Part shown: positions 48,373 to 60,149 of the stretch, in pieces
Position numbering within the stretch: the stretch's first letter is position 1
How the letters are laid out: each line of letters starts with the position of its first letter
Source of the DNA: Microstegium vimineum
Lineage: Eukaryota; Streptophyta; Magnoliopsida; Poales; Poaceae
Direction: 5' to 3'
Assembly: GCA_022036555.1 (NCBI GenBank)
Contig: CM039139.1
Coordinates: 1,973,514 to 2,037,513 of the forward strand
DNA: 64,000 nt
Notes under the pieces: model-generated
What the model was told of the DNA's origin: nothing
The model's input: the letters and a program-made list of their open reading frames with translations, nothing else
Databases searched by the model: none
Translations under genes and position numbers: made by a program

Positions 48373-48676
48373 AAGCCAGCGGTGAAAGGAGGTTACTACG
48401 AATCAACTGTGATGATAAAGTCTAGTATCAGTACTACGTGGTAGATTATATATCTACTCCGTATCTTTTACAGTCTTCAGTAGCAACTCTATGCAGCAGT
48501 ATGGCGCAACAACATGTCTTGTAGCTAGAAAATAATCTCGTCGTCATCGTCGGTGTGACCGTCGTGTCCTCCCTACCATCAGCTTCACCATGATCATTAT
48601 TTCCGTTACCGTCGTCCATCATGACATGATTAGTATCCTAGAACTCCCTTCAGCCTTGTCGATCTGCCCCCAAAGG

Positions 48677-48677
<1 letters not shown>

Positions 48678-48721
<44 letters not shown>
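48678..48721. repeat. (TA)n microsatellite
   Basis: About 22 TA units without interruption. The length is probably polymorphic. Confidence 0.95.
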
Positions 48722-48723
<2 letters not shown>

Positions 48724-48860
48724 AGAGCGTATGTGCGAACGCATGGTGGATAAGTACCCATGTATGTGATGAGTGATTGCTCAACATTTGAGTGTTTCAG
48801 TTTGAGTGGCTTACTACTAATCTTTACGAAAGCAAATGTGTGCATGTCTATCGGTTTGTG

Positions 48861-50737
48861 GTGTGGAGGTACTATGCCTAGTGATAGTGGTCAATGGCGT
48901 GGAGAAGGTCGAGTAGAGGCTTGCCGTGCCGATGGACTGAGAGCGGTGAAGGGCGGAAGCGGGGCTCGGACTGAGGGACCATGGGCGCCGGCGGACTAGC
49001 TGTGGTGGCTAGTAGTTGGCACCGGCGAGTGCGAGAAGACATGGAGGTAGACCGAGTCGACCAAGTCAAGACGATGGATGCGCGAGTCGAGCGGAGGCTC
49101 AGGGGACTCGGAGTCCGACCGGGCGAAGATAAGGTGGCTCGCGTCGAGTGGTTTGATGGTTTGGGCCTCAAAACCATCCGCGTCGGTTTCCAAGTTTAGG
49201 CCGCAAAACTCGGGGTTCGGTAGTTAAGGCCAAAGCTACCGGTGGCGGGTTTCCTGGGTTTGGGCCTCAAAACCTAGGCGGAGCTTCCGAGAAAGCGGGG
49301 ATGGCACGTGGCGGAATCCTGGAGGTTGCGTCGAGGCGACGGCAACTCCTGGCATGAAGTGGGGTCGTCCATTCAAATCGAGGGAGATATTTACCGGAGC
49401 TTGGACTGCAATGCTTAGGCTAGGTAGTTCACTCATTGTATCTAGGGGGTCTTTGGAAAATAGCCAAAGCCTCTGATAAATAGAGGATGAAGGGGTATCC
49501 TCATCCCATCTCTTAAACCCTAATCATTTTGCCCTAACTCTCTCTCTCTACTCTCTCTCTAGTTCATGAGATCCCTAGGTTGATTTCACCAGTCTCTATA
49601 AGAACTTGAGTTTGTTGTGAGGAATCGGAGGCCGTAACCTCCGTAAGCCATGGTGGCTTCGATTTCTTGATCGTGTCCCCGTTTTGTTTGTGTTCTTCGC
49701 GTTTTGCTTTTGCTCCCTCTTTTTCTCGAGATGATTTCTCTTTGTAGGGAGTAGCTCTTGCAAATCCGTTTGAACCAAGTTGTTCGTATTCGTGAGGAGC
49801 ATCTTTGCACCGAAGGAATTCCCCTCAAACCTCACGAGTGCGTAGATCGGACGATTTCTTTGCGGTGTTCTTCGTTCTTGCCCCTTCTCCTCCAAATTCT
49901 CGTTTCCCTTTATTTCTCACCAAATTGAGCGATAATTTCTTAGGATTAGCTCCCCAACTGTGTAAGGATCATGCCTACAAAGTTTGGTTGTGGTTGGAGT
50001 TCATTTGGTTGAGTTTTGGGAAGATTTGGAGAAGAGAAAACGATTTTTGGGTTCACTGTGCAGTTTTCGGGAGCGTCGGACGCTTCGAGGGTTTTGCGTC
50101 GGACGCTGGGGCGTGCTGAAGTCAGCGTCCGTCGCCTCGCTTATCGACGTCCTTCGATTTTGGCGTCGGACTCTCTTCTCAGCGTCCGTCGCCCTCTGTC
50201 AGCGTCCTTCGCCAGCGTCCGTCGCCCTAGTAGGGGCTGATTTTTCTGGGTGCGTTGGACTCTGCCAACGGACCGTCCGTCGCCCAACGGACCGTCCATC
50301 GCCAGCGTCCGTCGGCCTTCCAGTAAGGTTTTTCAGGGTTTTTTTCGTCGCTGTTTTGGCCGTTTCTCCCTCGTCCGGACTCCGAATTGAGTTCCGTTTG
50401 TTGCGCTGGTTTCGTAATCACGCAGAGAACTTAATGAAGCACCTTTGAGACCAGTTCTCATAAGTGTTTTTGAGTGAGCTTTCTTCTCTTCTCCATAGGG
50501 GTTGAGAGTCTCACTATCGGTGTCACGGTTTGAGTTTCTGGTTTCCGGAAGATCCGCTGTACCTCTTGGTCTTCACCAAAGGTATCCACCCTCTCTAGGG
50601 TCGTGATCTTGCTGGTGGAGTAAGCTTACTTGCTAGGGTTGTTTTTGAGAAGAGTGGCCCGAATATTTTCGAGTGAAATTTGAGGTTCTCATTCACCCCT
50701 CTTTAGTCGCCGTTCTCGATCCTTGAGTATGCTTTCA
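48861..50737 (+). mobile_element. Probable solo LTR 1
   Basis: No ORF, but LTR-like order: GC-rich U3, TATA-like GATAAATAGAGG near 49475 followed by CCATCTCTTAAACCCTAATC, a long leader, and the phrase CATTCACCCCTCTTTAGTCG near the 3' end. The copy ends CTTTCA, with TTGTG at 48856-48860 and again at 50738-50742 as a likely 5 bp target duplication. The 5' terminus reads GTGTGG rather than TG, so the left border is less sure. An array of GCGTCGGACGC/GCGTCCGTCGCC motifs fills 50067-50310. Confidence 0.6.
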
Positions 50738-50742
50738 TTGTG

Positions 50743-51890
50743 TGTACTCCGTATATCACATACTGAGTCTGAGACCCTATCCGTGTGCTTTCCCCGCAAG
50801 ATTGCTATCCGTCCATCCATGCGAAAACAAACGGCTACGGGCTACCGAGAGTCGGACGTCAATGATGGCTTGCGTGCCGGACCGCGCGTCCCTCTCTCTC
50901 TCACACACACACTCTGTCTGCAATGCCCTGACCACTGAGGACAGGGCCCGAGGTCCAGAGATTCCACTGCAGCCGTGGAGTCAGTCACCAACGACATTGC
51001 TCCTGCCTCATCGCATCGGCCACGGCGGCTGCTACGGCCACACGACGCGCGGCACCGGATCCGGCACGGCGGATCCCGACGAAGACGGTCTCCCACTGCA
51101 CAACGGGCTCAAGCGAGGCCACAACAACTGGCCACGCCGACGCAAGCGCCATTGTCGTCGTCCAAACCTAAAAGCAAAAAGAAGGACCCAGGGCCGGAGG
51201 GTTGTTCAAGTTTGAAGGCCGCATCAACCAAACAGACGCGCGGGCAGAGATGGGGCTGCCAACACGTCCCAGCAGGGTGCAGGGACCACTTCCAGGACGA
51301 TTGCTTCGCTTTCGTTCACGTAGCCCCAGCCAGCCGATGTGGAGCGGGACGTGAGATCCCATATGCTCCTGGGGATCTCGATCGGGACCGCAGAAGCAGC
51401 CAAACCAGCACGTCCTCTGCAGTCTTCGGACGCGACAAAGAAAGAAGCTTTCAACGCCGACCAGCACGGAGGACAGGACCCCGCCTTTAGCCGCCTAACA
51501 GCGGGCCTGAGGAAGGGACACGGCCTGTGACGCCGAGACTGCCACCAACAAACTCGATCGAGCATTCGAGCCTGGACTGGACTCGATCGGCGCAACTCAC
51601 CAAGGCGACCCACACGTCGTGCAGCCGCCTAGCTAGCGCATTCCCCAAAGGATAGCCGAGCAGTGAGCACAGCACACCGCCTGTGCGTGCAACGCCCACG
51701 GTGGAACCGACGACACTGGTACCGCAGGGACCTCAATCGATTCGCAAAGCCTCTGTTCAAAGAAATGGCGCAGACTCGCTGTTCGTGCTGGCCGCCGCTT
51801 GGGAGCTCTAGAAGAAGCGCAATGGAAGATGGTTCTGCAAGGCAACTGCTTCAATAATCCAACAGTTCCTGGCCTACTGGGACTACAAAC
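50743..51890 (+). other. GC-rich stretch, probably degraded retroelement
   Basis: Open frames change repeatedly on both strands and match nothing I recognise. Because it leads directly into a reverse transcriptase fragment at 51891, it is probably decayed LINE sequence. A short (CT)n/(CA)n tract lies at 50890-50913. Confidence 0.35.
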
Positions 51891-52074
51891 CTATCACGAT
51901 GATACACAGCTTCGTGAAGCTAATTTCAAAGCCGTTGGCGCTTTGCCTCGCTCCCAAGCTGCCGGAGCTAATCTCTGCTAACCACCAGAATACGTTCATA
52001 CACGGACGCACCATCCAACACAATTTCAAGTATGTGCATCGCCGGTTATATACTTCATCCTACCCCTAGTGCGC
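51891..52074 (+). pseudogene. LINE reverse transcriptase fragment
   Basis: The frame reads DYKPITMIHSFVKLISKPLA, then LAPKLPELISANHQNTFIHG and RTIQHNFKYVHR before a stop at 52072. This is the fingers-domain region of plant L1 reverse transcriptases (usually RPISLIHSFAKL ... NQSAFIKGR). It is a short fragment lacking the catalytic YADD/FADD box. Confidence 0.75.
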
Positions 52075-52106
52075 GTCATTTTGTAACGGTTTGATTTTAT
52101 AATGTA

Positions 52107-52366
52107 CTCACTCCATCCTAAATTATAAGTCATTCTAAGAATCTTGAAGAGTCAAAGTTTCTTAAGTTTGACCAAACTTATATAACAATATAATAATATT
52201 TATGATATCAAATAAGTATCATTAGATTTGTTATCAATTATATTTTTATAGTATACATATTTGATGTTATAAGTCTTTATAGTTTTGTCTATAATTTTTG
52301 ATTAAACTTAAGATGTTTTAACTCTCTAAAATTCTTGGAATAACTTACAATTTGGAATGGAGGAAG
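52107..52366. mobile_element. Stowaway-like MITE
   Basis: The left end CTCACTCCATCCTAAATTAT and right end (inward) CTTCCTCCATTCCAAATTGT are flanked by TA on both sides. The inverted similarity extends past 40 bp. 260 bp. Confidence 0.85.
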
Positions 52367-52785
52367 TACTTAGTTTACCATGCATTTGGATAGATAAACA
52401 GAGAAATGTACTGTACCGTATTAGCTACTGGAGTACTACTGCTGCTTAGAAGTACTACTAGTACTCTTAAGCGAACCAGTGCATGCATGCAACATCTGAT
52501 GTCCTACTAGTACTGCCGATGTGATGTGGAGAGCAATCAGAATCAAGCGACGGCCAATCGACCTGATAGCCTGCTGCAACCTACAGCGTAGGTAGGCACC
52601 GAGGGGTAGCTAGGCTAGTAGAGAACTCGGGTCTCTGGCTGATGAGATGGCCAGATGGGTAGTAGGAACAGATGAGACGACGCGATGCATGCATGCCATT
52701 GTCATCTCTTACTTTTCCGTAGCAGAGATTACGAGGAGTACTGATCTACTGAACTGTACATTGCCATTGCCGAGGGAAGTACCGT

Positions 52786-53025
52786 AGGGCTTTTCTAGTT
52801 ACAATATATTTAAAATGTAAAGTGTAGTGTTTTATTTATATTTGATAATTATTGTTTAATTATAGAGTAATAACTAGGTTCGATAGATTCATTAAAAAAT
52901 TACAGATAAATTATATAATTAATTATGGTTTTTATCAACCTGTAATGTTAGGCATGCATCTAAAAACTTGATGTGATATAAATCTGGTAAATTTTTAGAA
53001 GTTTGAACGGACTAAACAGGCTATA
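52786..53025. mobile_element. Degraded grass MITE
   Basis: It keeps phrases of the same abundant MITE seen at 25746, for example ATTCATTAAAAAATTACAGA and CTTGATGTGATATAAAT, between GGGCTTTTCTAGTTAC and GAACGGACTAAACAGG. Confidence 0.45.
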
Positions 53026-53029
53026 CCAA

Positions 53030-53849
53030 CAGATGAGAGTATGAGACGAGGGACGCGATACAGAGCCATTGCCGTCCTCCCGACCTTCCGTTTCCTGTGC
53101 TGCCCGGCTGTCCCGCCGGGTGAGTCACAACTCACAAGCCACACAGTCTGACACTCTCAAAGTTGTAGCGGAGGAAAAGAAACGACGGGCGAGTTGCCCA
53201 ACTGCCCAAAGACCGGCCGGTCAATTGCCCAAACGAGGGGCAAATTGTACAGTACGTAGACGGGAAGGATAAAAAATCTGCAGGAATACTAGTTCTTTGT
53301 GGGTGATGGTAGGGGGAGGGTGTTGAGGCGAACTAGTAGTACAGGATATCGAACTTACAAAAAACAAAAAACAAAAAACAAAGAAGTGAATTGCAATTGC
53401 AACCGAGAGCTGGCGATTGCGTACTGTATAAAGGACGTGCTCACTCCTTCGTCCGATTAAAAATGTCATTATAAGCGTGCGAACTATTAGGTTATTTTAA
53501 CTCAAAATTCAATTCGATGGGAGAGACAATAGCACGGAAACCATACATAGATGTTGCAAAACTGCATAGCATACATGCTTACGGAGTATCTCTGTGCATA
53601 AATATGATGACTCTTTGCGTTAACAAAAAATAAGTTGCTGTGGTAAAAAAAACAAGAAATAAGTTACTCTGCTTTCAACTATTACATAGTGAGATTACAA
53701 CTACGGTACCATAGGCCGGGCGTGCATAAAAGAAGAGGAAAGATGAGAGTGCCTCTTGCAAAAAGGGGTGGTCGTTTGGATTTCTTTTTCCACTGAATAT
53801 TGCGAGTGCCTTCCCCACTAAAGGTTTCACTGGTGCTTTCTTGTCACCA
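53030..53849. other. Intergenic DNA, no gene seen
   Basis: A weak Arg/Ser-rich frame at 53069-53272 has no family resemblance. There is a repeated AAAAAACAAA tract near 53358. Nothing else is supported. Confidence 0.5.
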
Positions 53850-53858
53850 TTGTGTGAA

Positions 53859-55668
53859 GGGTTTTGCTGCGGTACTCCCAAATAACTATAGACCCTTCAT
53901 TGATTTTCATCCAACGATCACGATGAACTAGGAGGTAATAGATGAAATATATATTTATTAATTTTATATTTTTATAAAATAGGATAAATAAGGAAAGTTT
54001 TAAATATAAAAAATCTTTTTTCTAGATTTGATTGATACATGCATGATCTCTATATGGTAAACCTTTTTTATTTTATAATTTTGGACTTTATATATTTTGA
54101 TTTGCATTTAAATTTGTAGCGTGTATGTGTTTGAGAGTGGATACGTGACACAATTTTTACCATGTGTATAAAAATATTTTAGCGTGGCACATTAAAGTTT
54201 TATGTGCAATATATTTGCATGTGTATGCTTAACGTGGATACGTGATACTAATGCATATTATTAACATGTGTATGCGTGTTAGGTGATTGGGTAACGTGAT
54301 AGTGCATGTAACATTACTATTGGAGTGCATATTATTTTATAAATTCTTTAATAAAAATCTTGCTTAATTGGCCGAACTTGATAGTGCATGTAACGTACAC
54401 ATGCTAATAATATGCACCTAACGCGCATACACATGGCTGTTAATAATATGCATGTAACGTTAATTGGCCGAACTTGATAGTGCATGTAACGTTTATAAAT
54501 TATTTAATAGGCTAAAAATCTAGAAAAATAAAATAAAATCTTGCCACATCCCCTAAGAGCATCTTCAAGAGATTAGCCAAACTGATTAGCTAAATTTAGT
54601 GATTTTGTTGCTCTCTAAAATAGATAATATGAGAGTACTCCAACAGACTCTGTAAAACTAAAAGTTAGATAGCTAGTGAGGTAGACTATCTAAAAGTAGA
54701 GAACGAATTAGGTGGGATAGAGAATCACTAAATTTGGAGAGTCATTTAGATAGTCTGTTGGAGACGTTTTTTCTTTAGCAATAGCCAAATTTAACTTTAG
54801 AGAAGAATTTAGCTAGTCTCTTGGAGATGCTCTAATAACAGGAGGCCGGAACGCATGCAACGACTCCCGCATACAAGCTGATTCCTCTAATCATGGACAA
54901 TAACGTGGCCAGATTAACATATATGGACACGCTCACACGTTATTTGCATTAATGTGCATAAATAGATAATAAAGTAAGTGAATATTTGTTGTCTTCAAGA
55001 TTAAATTAATATCTAAACATAAATTTAAATTTGAACTAGTCGATTCATATACACATATGTGATATTTTCAACGAAATACCAATAGATTAATATAGTTTTT
55101 ACCAGTATTAGAGCTTGCAACAATTAAACAAAATGTCTCTAAATTAATATATAATATAGAAACTGTTATTAAATCCTAAAGTTACAAACATATTTTTTAT
55201 CAATTAAAGTTTCAAATAAAATTAACGTTACATGCACTATCACGTTACCCAATCACCTAACACGCATACACATGCTAATAATATGCATTAGTATCACGTA
55301 TCCACGTTAAGCATATACATGCAAAATATATTGCACATAAAACTTTAATGTGTCACGCTAAAATAGTTTTATACATATGGTAAAAATCGTGTCACGTATC
55401 CACTCTCAAATGCATACACGTTACAAATTTAAATGAAAATCAAAATATATAAAGTCCAAAGTTATAAAATAAAAAAGGTTTAGAGATCATGCATGCATCA
55501 ATCAAATCTAGAAAAAGATTTTTTATATTTAAAACTTTCCTTATTTATCCTATTTCATAAAATATAAAATTAATAAATATATATTTCATCTATTAATAGT
55601 CCATCGTGATCGTTGGATCAAAATCAATGAACGGTCCATAGTTATTTGAGAGTACCGCAACAAAACCC
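53859..55668. mobile_element. Mutator-like element with ~450 bp inverted repeats
   Basis: The left arm starts GGGTTTTGCTGCGGTACTC and the right, read inward, GGGTTTTGTTGCGGTACTC. Similarity runs about 450 bp inward to near 54326 and 55220. The 9 bp flanks TTGTGTGAA (53850-53858) and TTGTGCGAA (55669-55677) differ at one base; a 9 bp duplication plus long TIRs is the Mutator signature. The core of about 890 bp has no transposase. It holds two copies of TTGGCCGAACTTGATAGTGC and a nested Tourist MITE. Confidence 0.85.
54557..54832. mobile_element. Tourist-like MITE nested in the Mutator-like element
   Basis: The ends GAGCATCTTCAAGAGATTAG and (inward from the right) GAGCATCTCCAAGAGACTAG are flanked by TAA at 54554-54556 and 54833-54835. 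276 bp; same terminal family as 1892-2134. Confidence 0.85.
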
Positions 55669-55677
55669 TTGTGCGAA

Positions 55678-56974
55678 AATATGTTGTCGACGCCCAAGAA
55701 ATCCTCCTATTGTGAAAAAGATTGTCATATTTGTTCCTAAATGAGCCTAAGCAAGCATGCCCCCCCCCCCCCCTAAAAAACAACTGTAACACAAGCATCA
55801 AAATACATGTTAGATCTTGTTTGGATGTATATATATCAACCTTAAATCATATGAATTGAAGTGAAAAATAGTTCAAATATACTCCAACACATGTGATTTA
55901 AAGGTGACACATGCGCATCTAAACAAGGTCTTAGTGGGCAATAAAAAACGCAACAATTGCTTGTACCCAAACGATAGGGAAGTCTGGGCCGTGTCGTGGC
56001 CGATGTCTCCCCCGCCTCCGCATCGATGAGGCACTGGATCTGCACGGTCGCTCCTTGCCGTGAGTTTCTTCTCCGCAGCCTGGTGGCGACGATTATAATC
56101 TCTTCTCCGCGGGTTCTTGCAGGTGTAGTTGGACCAGCCTACCTTCGGGGCGGGGAAGAGCAGCAGGGACGCAGGGTCGTTGTCATGTCGGATGGGGAGA
56201 GTTCCGCCACGGGCGTATTCTCTTCTTCTCATCATGTCTTCTATAGCGCTGAATGATTGATTAGCTGACATAGTTAAAATAGGAAGACCTTGGACATCAT
56301 GTCTTCTAGAAAAATTATGAAGATAAAATAGGAGGTTTTATTTCAAGAAATACTAGACGAATGATGCTTTTTAGTAGAACTTGAGGCCACTAATACTTTT
56401 TATATTTTTAGAGTTAATGTTTTACATATGTCTATATATTGTATGAAAGAATACATATTTAAATTTTTTATGGTGAAAATATATCAATTTTATTAGCTAT
56501 TCAAAGTTTAAAAAAATTTGGGCCCAATTTACTTTCAAACATTAGCCCAAATTTCTCGAGACGGCCCTGTCGATACGGATAGAGAATGCCACCTTGTCAC
56601 CATGCGTGCTCGATGTCGTGCTCTAGCTCTCTGCCTATACGAAGCCGATCTGAGTAGATGGGGCAAAGAGAGAGAGCTAAAGCCAGAACGGAAGGCCAAA
56701 GGTCTGGCAGCTGAAGATAATGGCGTTGGCCGTTGGGGTGGCTGGAGTTGATGGGCGGCTACGCCGGCCTTGCGAGCAGATGCTCCGGTTGAATATGTGG
56801 CAACTAGCGTGATAGGTCGTGGAGCCTCCATGGTGAAATTTCATGCAAAACCGGAGGCCTATTTGTCGCCGTGGAAAATAGTATCTGGTAGCTTGCGATC
56901 GAGACTCTTTCATGCTGCAGGGTTGACGAGAAGAGAAAGGGAAGGGAAGATGAGAAGAGAAGAGATATAACGTA
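55678..56974. other. Intergenic DNA with a possible gene-fragment exon
   Basis: A C tract at about 55760-55772. On the minus strand, from 56271, MSANQSFSAIEDMMRRREYA leads to LPIRHDNDPASLLLFPAPK followed by GTAGGC, which looks like an exon end. I do not recognise the family and see no partner exon, so it is more likely a captured or decayed fragment than a gene. 56520-56960 holds weak frames only. Confidence 0.35.
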
Positions 56975-57209
56975 TTTTTCTTCATATCAAATTATAAAAC
57001 CTTTGACCCTTTTGACCTCAAGTTTGACCTCTCGTTTTATTTTTATAAAAAATTATAAATATTGTAATTTAAGTTTTTCTTGAATAATTTTTACTAATAA
57101 AGAAAGCCACGATAAAAGAAATGATATTTTGTACAAATTTTTAAATAAGACGAGTTATCAAACTTGGTGTTAAAAAAGTCAAATGTCTTATAATTTAGGA
57201 TAAAGGAAG
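56975..57209. mobile_element. Stowaway-like MITE
   Basis: The left TTCATATCAAATTATAAAAC and right (inward) CTTTATCCTAAATTATAAGA pair as inverted ends, with TA at each border. 235 bp. Confidence 0.7.
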
Positions 57210-57270
57210 TATAATATATATAGAAAGATATACAATAGAGAAGAGATAATTTGATTGTGTTGTAGCAAGT

Positions 57271-59169
57271 GAAAGGTCCTAATCCAAAGCTAGAGAGGGG
57301 GTGAATAGCCTAAATTGGAAACTTAAAACAAACTCAACAACAAGTTAGAACACTAAGAAGCGAAGCTCGATTTGCACTAGCACACTAAGGGATGCGAAGC
57401 CTACTAACAACAATTGTTATCCTAATAGATCTCTAGGATCACTCAATTCCTACTCAAGTCTAGAAGCCCTCTAGGCACAACCTAATATACTAAGACAAGT
57501 ATAAATAAGGTAATGCAAAGATGAGAAGAGTGATAATACCGCCGTGTCGAGGTAATAAGCCAATCAAGCGAACTCCAATCAATCCAATCAATCACAATGA
57601 TGAACAAGAGGTTGACACTTGATTTTTCACCCGAGGTTCACTAGTTTTCCAACTAGTTACATCCTCGTTGTGTCGACTCACTCACTTGGAGGTTCACGCG
57701 CTAATTGGCATCACACGCCAAACCCGTCACCGGGTGCCGCACAACCAACACAAGATGAGGGCACTCAAAGACACGAGCAATCCACTAGAGTTACCTTTGC
57801 GATCTCCCGCGGGGAAGGCACAAGAACCCCTCACAATCACCACTTGTGGTCGACGAAGCACAATCACCAAGCTTCTCGAATCCACACCGCTGCTCCAACT
57901 GTCTAGGTGATGGCAATCACCAAAAGTAACAAGAAACTAGCAGCGGTATCAACTCCCAAGTGCCACTAGGATGAACTCACTTCATGCAATACACTTGATC
58001 ACTCTAATCTCTCAAATAGATGAACAATCAACTAAGAGATGAGTGGGAGTGTGTGTGTTTTGCTCACAAGAGTATGCAATAGCCAAATGTGCAAGAGAGC
58101 CTCCTTGAACCAGCCACACACCCTTAAATAGCCTCCTCAAAGAATCTAGCCGTTATGCACTTGGGATTCTGCAGAAAACGCGACCACCGGACCACTTTTA
58201 GTCACCACCGTCGGACCATAGCAGGTGGTCCGGAGCTTTAAAAATCGACCGTTGGCGCGCTGGATTAGCCACCATCGGACCACTCGCCTTGGTCCGGTGC
58301 CTTGGTCCGGAACCTCGTCCGACGCTTTTGCCTCAACTTCAACCTGAATCCAGTGAGCACCCGACCACCGGACCTCACCTTCGGACTGCACCACCGGACC
58401 ATGCCGTCTGGTCCGGAGCCTCCACCGAGTCTTGAACCTTTTTCACGCAGGGAGCACCCGAGCTCCGGACTCAACCATCGGACTAACCCATCGGACCATG
58501 CAGACTGGTCCGGAGGTCCCTTTGACTTCAGTTGAAACTCTGACCGAGCCACCGGACCACTCGTCTATGGTCCGGAGCCTCACTTTGCCTCTGGTCCGGA
58601 GCTTCCTCTGTTGCCAGCCAGTGCTAGGAGCAGCCATCGGACCACTCGCCTTGGTCCGGAGCTCCTATGCAAACTGGTCCGGAGCCTCTGTCTTGTTCTA
58701 AATTCACTTCTGACTTCACCCCTTGATCTCATGTGCCACCACCAAGTGTTTCACTCACTTGTGCTCGTGTGTTGGCATATTTTAACAAGTTTACAAGGGA
58801 TGTTCATTAGGTTTTATATGCAATGCAATCATGATCAACCTAATGGCACTCGATAGTTGTAACCACTAACTATTTTCTCCTCTTAATAGTACGGTTATCT
58901 ATCCTAAATGTGATCACACCCACTAGGTGTCTTGATCACTAAACCAAAAAGCCCTAGCTTATAACTTTGCCTTGTATAGCTCTTAGGGTAACCTCCACTT
59001 CTCTTCTTCTCCAAGTGTGAGCCTTTGATTTGCTTTCACCTAGCTTTCATCCTTGCTCCACCACTTGTTCACTCTCACTTCACCTTGGTGTACAAAACCT
59101 ACTCAACCACTTAGAGATAGGTTAGTATTTTAGGCTTCATCAATTACCAAAATCACTATGGAGTCTTCA
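57271..59169 (-). mobile_element. Solo LTR 2 with 5 bp target duplication
   Basis: Starts TGAAAGGTCC and ends GGAGTCTTCA (TG...CA, 1899 bp), flanked by GCAAG at 57266-57270 and 59170-59174. The minus orientation is supported by CTATTTAAGGG (near 58120-58135) followed by a leader and by CTATTCACCCCCTCTCTAGC near the 3' end. No internal coding region remains, so recombination between two LTRs probably removed the body. 58180-58700 is packed with CACCGGACCA/TGGTCCGGAGC motifs. Confidence 0.9.
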
Positions 59170-59556
59170 GCAAGGCAATGCTGGTGTGTGATCTCTAGAA
59201 TCCTTGAGCTTAGTTTGATAGATGACATAGTGGATATAGGTAAATTTTGGTTGAGTAGTAAGAAAAATTTAGTGTTGAATATGATTACTTCTGCTACTTT
59301 ATGGTGCATATAGAAACTTAGAAATGACCTCTGTTTTCATAATTCTGGCTGGAGAAGTATAGATATGCTTCTCCATAGGATAAGTGGTGTTCTTCTGAAC
59401 TGGAAGATCTTGTGCTCGCAAGAAAAAAAGATCAATTGTCAACTTTCATTTGCAAAATGAAGACAACCGCAAAGGAGGTCTTTTGGATCCCTTGGGTGGA
59501 GGATTCTTGAAGACCAATGAAGAATATGTTGGTGAGATGCTGGAAGTTGAAATTTA

Positions 59557-59815
59557 CTCCCTCCGTATCCTAATTAGAGGACGTTTTGGACAGCGACACA
59601 GTCTACCAAATACAACTTTGACCTCTTATTTTTATAAAAATATTTATGAAATAATGATATATGTATATTTTTATGAAAGTATTTTTCAAGACAAATCTAT
59701 TCATATAATTTTTACATTTACAATCTCAACAACTTAAAAATTATTAATGATTTATATTCTTAATGTTTGACCCAAAGTTTGTCTAAAACGTGCTCTAATT
59801 AAGATACGAAGGGAG
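59557..59815. mobile_element. Stowaway-like MITE
   Basis: CTCCCTCCGTATCCTAATTA on the left, and inward from the right CTCCCTTCGTATCTTAATTA, flanked by TA. 259 bp, inserted in LINE remnant DNA. Confidence 0.9.
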
Positions 59816-60149
59816 TATGTGAATCTGTGAAGATGCTCAAGCTCCCTGAAGCATCGTGGTAATGTGCTGTTCAGTCAGTCTGATGGGGCCGGCTCATAGT
59901 TTTTTTTGCCCTTTTGATTATCTGTCGAGCAGTTTGTTTTGTTAAACCTTACTTTCGGTTACCCCCAATCGTTGGCGTGCAACGGTGCTGTTTCCTTTCT
60001 AGATATGCTGTAAAACGTTTGAACTATCTAAAAAAAAGAAATGAAAAAAGAGAGAAAATGATGGTATGGGTTTTTTTTTGCCCAGGTAAAATGCCCACCC
60101 AAACCCACCTCTCGCCACACCCATATGTTTCTTTACCCTAACACTACTG

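Larger units (their letters stand above)
57248..60037 (+). pseudogene. LINE 3' remnant, split by a solo LTR and a Stowaway MITE
   Basis: 57248-57270 and 59175-59556 read as one frame after the LTR is removed: FDCVVARQCWCVISRILELS, then FWLSSKKNLVLNMI and KLRNDLCFHNSGWRSIDML. This is the zinc-finger/C-terminal region of a plant L1-like polymerase. A TAG interrupts it at about 59310. The part after the MITE (59818-60037) is a 3' UTR ending in an A tract. It is 5'-truncated, with no RT domain. Confidence 0.75.

Noticed and set aside
48722..48860. LTR 1 beginning at TGAG after the TA repeat
   Set aside because: No matching 5 bp duplication at the right end. TTGTG pairing places the border at 48861, although the terminal G before TG leaves some doubt.
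50067..50310. CRISPR-like short repeats
   Set aside because: Spacing and repeat length are irregular, both orientations occur, and it is inside a plant LTR.
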